In this document: positions 1-6,065 of the stretch, one piece after another
How the letters are laid out: the number at the start of each line of letters is the position of its first letter
How positions within the stretch are numbered: position 1 is the stretch's first letter
Source of the DNA: a virus
DNA: 24,602 nucleotides
Virus record (IMG/VR): IMGVR_UViG_3300032288_002854
Coordinates: 1 to 24,602 of that record
Reading direction: 5' to 3' (one strand)
Notes under the pieces: generated by a model
What the model was told of the DNA's origin: nothing
The model's input: only the letters and a program-made list of their open reading frames with translations
The model's database searches: none
Program-made: the position numbers and the translations under genes

Positions 1-115
1 AAACCCACCACCACTGTTTACCAAGAAGCAGGCCGGGAAAGATGATGGCGATTTTAGTCGCAAATCCCCAAGCCTCTACGATATTTGGCTTAGTCCAATA
101 CCCCTTGTGAGACAT
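1..115 (-). CDS. N-terminus of small membrane protein (partial, runs off left edge)
   Basis: An open frame starts with ATG at 115 and stays open for 38 codons to the window edge. It begins MSHKGYWTKPN and runs into a hydrophobic stretch from about residue 19 (KIAIIFPGLLLG), followed by three consecutive tryptophans. This looks like a first membrane helix with an aromatic interface belt. It is divergent from the P450 gene with only 49 bases between the two starts. No strong ribosome site is visible upstream. I do not recognise the family with certainty; a small phage inner-membrane protein is the safest description, and a holin-type role is only a possibility. Confidence 0.6.
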   Translation of the reverse strand, partial: MSHKGYWTKPNIVEAWGFATKIAIIFPGLLLGKQWWWV

Positions 116-127
116 TGTCTTTGTTGC

Positions 128-157
128 TTGTATTACTTTGTTAAACACAGGTAGAAT
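128..157 (+). promoter_or_regulatory. Candidate promoter for the P450 gene (possibly leaderless)
   Basis: A TAGAAT hexamer at 152-157 resembles a sigma70 -10 box. A weak TTGTAT at 128-133 sits 18 bases further upstream. The -10 box ends only 7 bases before the P450 ATG at 165, so transcription would start at or next to the start codon. No Shine-Dalgarno sequence is visible in the short leader, which fits leaderless translation. The -35 match is poor, so this is tentative. Confidence 0.3.
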
Positions 158-164
158 CTAGCAT

Positions 165-1394
165 ATGTCTATAAATGTAAACAACCTTGAAATGCCATCT
201 TTCAGTTCACGTGTTGAAATCAAGCAAGAGAACCATACCCGAGATGAATTCTTTCACCTTGCCAGAAAAGTTAGCAAAGAGTCATGGATTGCTCGTAGCG
301 CGATTGGCTACAGCATTTTTCACCACGAAGACGTATCGGCAGCAATGAGGGACAAAAGATGGCACAGCGCCTTGGGATTATTGGCCGACGTCAACCCGTA
401 CACGACTCCTGATTTTAAACGTCGTCGCAAAACCTCAATCATTGCCATAGATGGAGAAGCGCACAGCAGGCTGAAGCGTCTTTTGACTCCTCACTTTACC
501 CCGTCTATTGCAGACGACCTTCGCTCATTCATGAGGGATGTAGTTAACGAACTGATTGACGAGGTTGTGGATAAAGGGAATTGTGACATAGCAAAAGACA
601 TTTCCAGTAAATATCCAGTACGTATTATTTGCAAACTTCTCGGCATACCGCATAGCGACATGGACAAGTTCATGAAGTGGGCAGTTGACATGCTCAGCAA
701 CTTTGATATGAACTATGAAAAATCAACAGAAGCAATTCTAAAGTCACAAAAAGAGATGGATGAGTACGTTGAGAATTTCATTGAAATGCGTAGAAACAAC
801 CCTCAAGATGACTTAATATCGGTTCTTGTTCATACTGAAGTGGATGGCGAGAAGTTGTCACCAGAAGAAATAATAACCCTTATTGAGGCATTAATGATTG
901 CCGGTATTGATACAACACAAAACCAACTTAGTACGGCAGTTTCTATTCTTATAGACAACCCAAGCGCGTGGGACACGCTCGTCAATGAACCGTCTAGTGC
1001 AAAGTTTATAGTTGAAGAATTAATGAGAATTAGCGGAGCGGTAGCCAGCACTGCCAGGATTGCCGCAGAAGACATTGAGTACAAAGGGGTTCTTTTTCCA
1101 AAAGGAACTATTTTGTTTGTGAATCTTTCTACAGCCAATTATGACGAGCAAACATTTACAAAACCAGATGAATTTATTCATAATAGGCGAGAACTTGAAT
1201 CAACGCATATGTCTTTTGGTATGGGGGTTCATTACTGTATAGGGGCACCATTGGCCCGAGCCGAGATACAAGAGGCTTTGGTCGTGATAGCAAATAGGCT
1301 AAAAAACATTCAACGCAATGGGGAAGTTCTCTATAAAGAAGAAAATTCTGCAGTATATGGACCGGTTTCGCTGCCTGTCACTTTTTCTAAATAA
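165..1394 (+). CDS. Cytochrome P450 monooxygenase, bacterial soluble type
   Basis: The 409-residue product has the length of a complete bacterial class I P450, a haem monooxygenase fed by separate electron-transfer partners. All signatures are present in order: a C-helix-like DGEAHSRLKRLLTPHF (96-111), the oxygen-activating I-helix AGIDTT (246-251), the K-helix ExxR motif (E285-R288), a PERF-like segment near 331-341, and the haem loop FGMGVHYCIG (351-360), where Cys358 would be the thiolate ligand. There is no membrane anchor and no fused reductase. It is the only plus-strand gene and converges on the minus-strand accessory operon, overlapping the last gene there by 64 bases. No Shine-Dalgarno site precedes the ATG. 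The family call is firm, but the substrate is unknown. Nothing in the motifs suggests inactivation. Confidence 0.95.
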   Translation: MSINVNNLEMPSFSSRVEIKQENHTRDEFFHLARKVSKESWIARSAIGYSIFHHEDVSAAMRDKRWHSALGLLADVNPYTTPDFKRRRKTSIIAIDGEAHSRLKRLLTPHFTPSIADDLRSFMRDVVNELIDEVVDKGNCDIAKDISSKYPVRIICKLLGIPHSDMDKFMKWAVDMLSNFDMNYEKSTEAILKSQKEMDEYVENFIEMRRNNPQDDLISVLVHTEVDGEKLSPEEIITLIEALMIAGIDTTQNQLSTAVSILIDNPSAWDTLVNEPSSAKFIVEELMRISGAVASTARIAAEDIEYKGVLFPKGTILFVNLSTANYDEQTFTKPDEFIHNRRELESTHMSFGMGVHYCIGAPLARAEIQEALVVIANRLKNIQRNGEVLYKEENSAVYGPVSLPVTFSK

Positions 1395-1471
1395 GAAAGT
1401 TCTTCTTCGGAAAGAATTATGCCCGACTGAAGAAGCATTGCTTTCAGTTCTTCAATACGGTCAGTTTTCAT
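1331..1471 (-). CDS. Small hypothetical protein, antisense to the P450 3' end
   Basis: A 46-codon frame starts with ATG at 1471, overlapping the stop of the 221-residue gene in an ATGA arrangement, which indicates translational coupling. It ends with TAG at 1331-1333, inside the P450 gene, giving a 64-base convergent overlap. The product begins MKTDRIEELKAMLLQSG, is acidic and probably helical, and has no recognisable domain. It is supported by the exact start/stop coupling and by filling the only space between the operon and the P450 stop. It could still be a chance frame. Confidence 0.5.
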   Translation of the reverse strand: MKTDRIEELKAMLLQSGIILSEEELSYLEKVTGSETGPYTAEFSSL

Positions 1472-2133
1472 AGTTCATCTAGCATTTCTTCAAATGATTT
1501 TTCTGCATAATCAATAGACAACTGTAAAACCCACGATTTAAATTCGTCAGATACTTCAGGGTATGGATGAGGAATGAGTTTGTAATCAGACCTACCCTTT
1601 AGGAATTTGGCCAAGTGCATGTCAGGCAAGGCGTCAATCTCGTCAAGAATTTCTTGTGGTGGGTTCAAGGTGTCAAATACAAGTTTAGAATATATAGCCA
1701 TTGGATGGTCGGAACTAAAGGGTTCGTCAACAAGGAAAGACCATTCACGTAAGTTTTTAAAAAGTTGAAATATTGACTTTGCAGACCACATGGTAGATGG
1801 AGTTGGGTCTGCTTCATTGTCAAACCAGGTATCGAGTTCAATATATGTAATATAAAAATGTGGAGTTACGGCTATTGGGTTCTCATACTTAACAACTTTA
1901 CGTAATTCTATAACAAAACTGGACACAAGCGTATCTGTGTAAAGCGAATGAGCATGAGAAGCGTACGGTGTTCCTTCTGTAGGAATAACGCCACTAAACG
2001 AAACATTGTCGCACCGTTTACCTGCTGCAATGCCTGTTGTTTCTCCTTCAACTACGAATACGCATTTTGAAAGCATGAATATGCCTTTTATTTTTGGGTT
2101 TGAGTTGCGAAGAAGTGTTTCTGTATTAAGCAT
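1468..2133 (-). CDS. Hypothetical protein, 221 residues
   Basis: I do not recognise this family. The product begins MLNTETLLRNSNPKIKG and is acidic and soluble-looking, with no signal peptide or membrane segment. It has scattered aromatic residues (for example WFDNEADPTPSTMW) and a C-terminal helical, acidic tail ending EEMLDEL. It sits in the accessory operon: its start overlaps the end of the 88-residue gene by 8 bases and its stop overlaps the next small gene in an ATGA. Its co-transcription with the halogenase and oxygenase genes suggests a role in the same process, but that is inference only. Confidence 0.75.
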   Translation of the reverse strand: MLNTETLLRNSNPKIKGIFMLSKCVFVVEGETTGIAAGKRCDNVSFSGVIPTEGTPYASHAHSLYTDTLVSSFVIELRKVVKYENPIAVTPHFYITYIELDTWFDNEADPTPSTMWSAKSIFQLFKNLREWSFLVDEPFSSDHPMAIYSKLVFDTLNPPQEILDEIDALPDMHLAKFLKGRSDYKLIPHPYPEVSDEFKSWVLQLSIDYAEKSFEEMLDEL

Positions 2134-2389
2134 TGTTTAGTTCATCCAGTTTTTTGTTTACGGCGATTAGTTTAGCAATGCTACTATTAATGACACTGTA
2201 GGCAATGTGGTCTTCATGATGTACTGTTTTGGGAAATAAAGCAATAAATTCTTCTGAATTGTGAGTCTCAATATTTAATGTTTCTGCGTCAATTCCCAAT
2301 CTGACAGAAGCGGTATATATGCTTTTGTGCAACTTAAATGCAATATTGTTTAAAAACTCTATTTTTTCAATATTTGTCATAGATGTCAT
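2126..2389 (-). CDS. Small hypothetical protein, about 87 residues
   Basis: A short, probably helical, soluble protein with no recognised domain. Three in-frame starts are possible: GTG at 2392, ATG at 2389 and ATG at 2380 (MTNIEKIEFLNN). None has a strong Shine-Dalgarno site. I use 2389 because it is an ATG closest to the upstream stop at 2402. Its 3' end overlaps the next gene by 8 bases, placing it firmly in the operon. No function can be assigned. Confidence 0.6.
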   Translation of the reverse strand: MTSMTNIEKIEFLNNIAFKLHKSIYTASVRLGIDAETLNIETHNSEEFIALFPKTVHHEDHIAYSVINSSIAKLIAVNKKLDELNNA

Positions 2390-2401
2390 CACTACATCTT
2401 A

Positions 2402-2980
2402 TCAAAACCCTAAAAGGGTTAAATGAGAGTTTTCTTTTTTATCGTACGCATGACTGGTCCATGGCCCATTGGCGTCTACATAATGGTAAAAACCTTGAAT
2501 ATGATAGGAATCTTGGGGGACACTGAACACGGGTCGGAAGTGGTTGACGTCCATTCCCCTATATATAGCGCCGTCACCCGGTTTCATGACGATTGGGCTG
2601 TCACCCATAACAAGGGGCCATTCATAATCCTTGCGGCGATAGTTGTATTCGTAGCAGACGCTCACAGATATTTCGCAAGCAGGTCGGTCTATGTGTGGAG
2701 CCAGTTCCTGACCGCGCCTGTAAACCCTGTAAAACGAATATGTGGGTATTAGCGACAACCCGGTGACTTCTTCTACTTTTTCTTTGTAGTCAAGAAGTAG
2801 GGACTCCATTAGGAAGTCCGCATAGACGGCGTGGGCGTTAATAACCTGAGCAGTGTCCGGCGTAAAGGAATATGCTTCTTTTAAGAGTGCATATTTTGAC
2901 ACAACAGAGACAACCGAGGCGTCTACAAAATTAGGTATATGAACGTAATTATCTATAAGAAAATCTCTCGTCTTACTCAT
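2402..2980 (-). CDS. Fe(II)/2-oxoglutarate-dependent oxygenase-like protein (second copy, divergent family)
   Basis: The product (192 residues from this start) matches a phage family of 2-oxoglutarate oxygenase-fold proteins. An SFYRVYRRGQELAPHID strand carries the H-x-D iron pair, followed by a RPACEISVSV strand, a KPGDGAIYRG turn and a second histidine in GMDVNHFRP; a QGFYHYVDANGPW segment follows. These give the 2-His-1-carboxylate facial triad. The 2-oxoglutarate-binding Arg/Lys is not placed with certainty. I chose ATG at 2980 (MSKTRDFLIDN) because it overlaps the preceding stop by only 8 bases. A longer frame from GTG at 3019 would overlap by 47. It is very different from the neighbouring 193-residue oxygenase, so the two probably have different substrates. 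Confidence 0.8.
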   Translation of the reverse strand: MSKTRDFLIDNYVHIPNFVDASVVSVVSKYALLKEAYSFTPDTAQVINAHAVYADFLMESLLLDYKEKVEEVTGLSLIPTYSFYRVYRRGQELAPHIDRPACEISVSVCYEYNYRRKDYEWPLVMGDSPIVMKPGDGAIYRGMDVNHFRPVFSVPQDSYHIQGFYHYVDANGPWTSHAYDKKENSHLTLLGF

Positions 2981-3554
2981 AACGCAGCCACGTAACAAGA
3001 GAGTACCTAATACCTTCACTTACAGGGTGGACAATGTGTGGAAATGAATAACAAGAAGGAAAGAACACAACATCACCAGCAGATGGAATGTATGTTATTC
3101 CTAAAGTTGGAAACTCTAATTTTCCGCCTTCAAAATCATCATTCAAAAAAGCAACCATGGACAAGACCCTATCTTTGTGGTCTCCACCACAATCATGGTG
3201 TTGCTTGTACTGCGTCCCCTTTTCATATTTTAAAATAAAATATCCTTCATCAAATAAGCCTCCCAAATTGTGGTGTCCGGCATATTGCTGGGTTGCTCCA
3301 GTAACTGCGTTAAAAACGTATTCATCAAGTTTCTGTGTACCGCCATCAATCATTACGTCGTTTGTTAAGTATATAGACTTGTTGCTTCTATATAGATTCT
3401 GAATATTTGGATTGTCTCTATCTTCAAAAGTGCTGGCGTATCCCCAGTTTAAAGAAATGTCGTTGTCTATTGCTTTTTCTATAGAGTCAATAATGATTTG
3501 AGGTTCACTCAACAACTTGTCGTAAACCCACAACGAAGGGTGTAGTACTTGCAT
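2973..3554 (-). CDS. Fe(II)/2-oxoglutarate-dependent dioxygenase, prolyl-4-hydroxylase-like
   Basis: The 193-residue product is a compact double-stranded beta-helix oxygenase of the P4H-like type. The iron ligands are visible as H119-x-D121 and a distal H173 in FPHIVHPVSEG. R183 in GIRYSLVTW is placed to bind 2-oxoglutarate. Between them lie the usual SMVAFLNDDFEGGKLEFP and PSAGDVVFFPS strands. It would hydroxylate a protein side chain or small molecule using O2 and 2-oxoglutarate. Its start overlaps the 247-residue gene stop by one base (TAATG). Its 3' end overlaps the second oxygenase. It lies about 2.5 kb downstream of collagen-like fibre genes, whose proline-containing repeats are one conceivable target. 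Confidence 0.9.
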   Translation of the reverse strand: MQVLHPSLWVYDKLLSEPQIIIDSIEKAIDNDISLNWGYASTFEDRDNPNIQNLYRSNKSIYLTNDVMIDGGTQKLDEYVFNAVTGATQQYAGHHNLGGLFDEGYFILKYEKGTQYKQHHDCGGDHKDRVLSMVAFLNDDFEGGKLEFPTLGITYIPSAGDVVFFPSCYSFPHIVHPVSEGIRYSLVTWLRYE

Positions 3555-4297
3555 TATTTTTCTTTTTTGGCTAGTTCAATATCAACTTTATGCTTATGCC
3601 GTCTATATGGTGCTGCGGTGCCTGTTGAAGGCATGATGTATCCCGACCCTAAACCGCTACTTGCAACATATTTAAAATAAGATTCATCTTCAAACTCAAT
3701 AGAAGAAAGATTAGTGCTTCGCTTAAATGGGACAACCTGCATCATTGGTGTTCCATACGGAATCATAAAATCAGTATTGGCTTTAATGTTTAAAACAATA
3801 TTAACTGTATGGTAAAAATCTGTATGAACAATTGCGGGTAAAACATCATAGTTTTCATTTGCTTCCCAATAAATAGGAAGCACCAAAGACGACCATCCTG
3901 GAGCGGTCTCAAAACGCCACGGAGTAACAATTTTAGGATATTGCATGTTTTCAAGTTTGCGAACACCAACAACAGGACATCCTGGGGTGTCCTGAATGGG
4001 AAAACCTTGAACCGATATGTTCTGAATAGGCGGATTCATGTTTTCAATGCGTGATTCCCAAAATCCGCCTTCTGGGTTTGGTCTAAAAAATAGATTGCTC
4101 CAAAGAGGAACAGTCATTCCCGATGAAAGATAGTCATTAACGCCTGCACACTTTTTTAAACCGGAACCATTAGGCATTGTTTTGTACCATTTTGGCATCG
4201 TTATTTGAGAGTTCAAATATGGAGGCATCTCCATTAAGCGGTTATCTTCTGGCGTTACCCTGATGTGCCCAGGTTTTACCGACTTTTTCTTTTTCAT
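3554..4297 (-). CDS. Uncharacterised phage protein, often seen with halogenase/oxygenase cassettes
   Basis: I cannot give a function. The 247-residue product starts with a lysine-rich segment (MKKKKSVKPG). It then has a pattern I associate with uncharacterised aquatic phage proteins: MPKWYKTMP, a LKKCAGVNDYLSSGMTVPLW segment, FETAPGWSSLVLP, an acidic/aromatic HTDFYHTVNI stretch, then IPYGTPMMQVVPFKR. The alternating strands and the conserved Pro/Trp turns suggest a beta-rich, possibly cupin-like fold, but I see no clear metal triad. It starts in an ATGA overlap with the halogenase stop, so it is translated with that enzyme and may supply substrate binding or another step in the same reaction path. 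Confidence 0.75.
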   Translation of the reverse strand: MKKKKSVKPGHIRVTPEDNRLMEMPPYLNSQITMPKWYKTMPNGSGLKKCAGVNDYLSSGMTVPLWSNLFFRPNPEGGFWESRIENMNPPIQNISVQGFPIQDTPGCPVVGVRKLENMQYPKIVTPWRFETAPGWSSLVLPIYWEANENYDVLPAIVHTDFYHTVNIVLNIKANTDFMIPYGTPMMQVVPFKRSTNLSSIEFEDESYFKYVASSGLGSGYIMPSTGTAAPYRRHKHKVDIELAKKEK

Positions 4298-5790
4298 TGC
4301 TTGTATTCCTCGTCTAAGTTTTCAATCTCCAGCAATCCGGCTCTATGGTCAACTAACTCGTGGTTGTGTCTAGAGTTCCTAAAGTTGTCCATTTCCATAT
4401 TTGTTTTTTGCCGTAAACCGAGTCTATCAAGAGCAAGCGAGGATGGCTCTTTTGGCAATAATCCCTGCCCCTGCATGACGTGAACCAAATGAGGCACCTG
4501 GAACATTAAGTTAATTTTTTGATACGGGTCATATCTGGATGGTGCTTTTTCAGACCATAAATCAATTAGTTCTTGAAGTTCGTCATTTAAAGGCATTTTA
4601 GACTGGTCAATCCAGAACTGTGAGTCTTGCCTATCGGATATATAGTGCAACCTAATCATCGTTAGTATGTTGCGCATTGTTTCAGTAATTGTTTTATTGT
4701 ACGCAATTTGCATCTTTGACGATTTTTTAGTATACGAAGCAACGTTTTGAATAAGCATTTTTAATTGAATCAACGTGCTTCCGATACTTGTGGCTTCCAG
4801 GGGTTCAACAAACGAGGAAGCAAGACCTACGGAAACACAGTTTTTTACCCACTGGTTTTTTAAGAATCCTGCATCGTATTTAAAAGTTTTGGGATTTTCT
4901 GAAACCTTGTATCCAGTCATCGCTTCCGCTTCTTTGATGGCCTCGTCTACGGATATGTGGGCAGAAGAAAAGATATAGCCATTGCCGCGACGCTCTTGTG
5001 TTGGTATTTCAAACATCCACCCCGAAGATGCTGCTCTTGCACGGGTGTACGGACGAATCTGCCCATTAGGGTCAGACTCTGTCGGGAAAGCAATTGCCGA
5101 GTCACAAAGAAGGTAAGAAGAAAAAGACTCCCACTCCGTATTTTCCAATTTAGTCATGAGCACTCTAGAAAATCCAGTAGCGTCAATCCAAAAATCTGCA
5201 GAAATAGTTGTTTGCTGTTCTGTGGTTACTGAAGATATTTCACCAGTTTCAGAATCAAGTTCTATTGAATCTACTTCGGCATCAACGAACTTAATCATTC
5301 TTGAGAAACATAATCCTGTTAAATAATCGTTTAGTTTATTAGTATCAAAATGAAACTGGTTTGTTGTCTTGTGAATGTTTCGTCTACCAATTTTGTTTTG
5401 TACAAGACCAGCACTCCCCGTCTGAGTAGTAATTAGTTTATTGGAGTCAATAAATCCTGCATAGGTAGCATATAAGCCGTGTGCAAAGATTTCATCCACT
5501 CCGCCAATGCTGTGAAAATAGTCCGGGGTATGGGTTGTCCAGTTCTCAAAACGAAGACCATATTTGTGTGTTGCGCTGGTATTTTCAATAAGTTCACCGG
5601 TTGGAATGTCACACTGATTCATGAACTCACGCCAGTGTTCTGTAGAGCCTTCACCAACGCCAATGATTCCTATTTTAGAAGAAGAAATTATTGTAATTTC
5701 TGAATGTTCAAACGCTTTTCGCAGCATTAAAGCAGAAACCAAACCGGCAGTTCCTGAGCCAACAATACAAAACGATAAACTATTATTCAT
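4294..5790 (-). CDS. FAD-dependent tryptophan-halogenase-type enzyme
   Basis: The 498-residue product has the normal length and order of flavin-dependent halogenases, which use FADH2, O2 and chloride or bromide to halogenate an aromatic ring. It shows the N-terminal FAD fingerprint IVGSGTAGL (9-17), GIIGVGEGST (41-50), and a lysine in ATHKYGLRFENW (K76) matching the catalytic Lys79 of PrnA. FVEPLEATS supplies E332, matching PrnA Glu346. The family signature WxWxIP appears as WMFEIP (258-263), with Phe in place of the second Trp. No flavin reductase lies in the window. The ATG has no Shine-Dalgarno site and follows a short inverted repeat containing a -10-like box, so this gene probably opens the accessory operon. 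Related genes are known in cyanophages. The substrate is unknown. Confidence 0.92.
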   Translation of the reverse strand: MNNSLSFCIVGSGTAGLVSALMLRKAFEHSEITIISSSKIGIIGVGEGSTEHWREFMNQCDIPTGELIENTSATHKYGLRFENWTTHTPDYFHSIGGVDEIFAHGLYATYAGFIDSNKLITTQTGSAGLVQNKIGRRNIHKTTNQFHFDTNKLNDYLTGLCFSRMIKFVDAEVDSIELDSETGEISSVTTEQQTTISADFWIDATGFSRVLMTKLENTEWESFSSYLLCDSAIAFPTESDPNGQIRPYTRARAASSGWMFEIPTQERRGNGYIFSSAHISVDEAIKEAEAMTGYKVSENPKTFKYDAGFLKNQWVKNCVSVGLASSFVEPLEATSIGSTLIQLKMLIQNVASYTKKSSKMQIAYNKTITETMRNILTMIRLHYISDRQDSQFWIDQSKMPLNDELQELIDLWSEKAPSRYDPYQKINLMFQVPHLVHVMQGQGLLPKEPSSLALDRLGLRQKTNMEMDNFRNSRHNHELVDHRAGLLEIENLDEEYKQ

Positions 5791-5796
5791 TAGGCT

Positions 5797-5823
5797 GACT
5801 TTATACTATTTTTCTCTAAAGTC
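5797..5823 (-). promoter_or_regulatory. Inverted repeat with -10-like box upstream of the halogenase
   Basis: GACTTTA (5797-5803) and TAAAGTC (5817-5823) form a perfect 7-base inverted repeat around a 13-base spacer, between the stop of the 75-residue gene and the halogenase ATG. On the minus strand it contains TATAAA (5800-5805), ending 9 bases before the ATG. It could be a promoter giving an almost leaderless transcript, an operator, or a weak hairpin. It lacks the GC-rich stem and T-run of a Rho-independent terminator. Confidence 0.35.
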
Positions 5824-6050
5824 TAGGACAATGAAGCAATTTTCGCGTCTGCGCGTGCAATATTAGTCAACAGTGAATCTATTCGTGTTTCGTCACCTGT
5901 TGCCGATTCTAGAAGCACCCATGTTGTAGGGTCAAATTCGTCGGGGTCAATCCCGATTCTTAAAAGATGTCCAAACAATTCATTGAGCATGCTCGTTTTG
6001 GTTTCATTTATTGCCCTAATTTTTTGTTCTGTATTTAAGTTGAATTCCAT
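5823..6050 (-). CDS. Small hypothetical protein, 75 residues
   Basis: The product is acidic and mostly helical, with a central DPDEFDPTTW turn; no family is recognised. The ATG at 6050 has a good Shine-Dalgarno GGAG (6056-6059) at a 5-base spacing, so translation initiation looks independent. It sits between the histidine-rich fibre gene and the accessory operon. It could be a fibre chaperone or small virion protein by position, as fibre genes are often followed by assembly factors. There is no sequence evidence for that role. Confidence 0.75.
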   Translation of the reverse strand: MEFNLNTEQKIRAINETKTSMLNELFGHLLRIGIDPDEFDPTTWVLLESATGDETRIDSLLTNIARADAKIASLS

Positions 6051-6065
6051 GATTTCTCCGTTGTG

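Noticed and set aside
2981-3019. GTG start for the second oxygenase
   Set aside because: It would overlap the preceding oxygenase by 47 bases; the internal ATG at 2980 overlaps by only 8.
165-5790. A bacterial natural-product gene cluster next to a prophage
   Set aside because: There is no scaffold synthase, transporter or regulator, no attachment site, and the genes are tightly packed like the phage genes beside them; phage cargo is the simpler reading.
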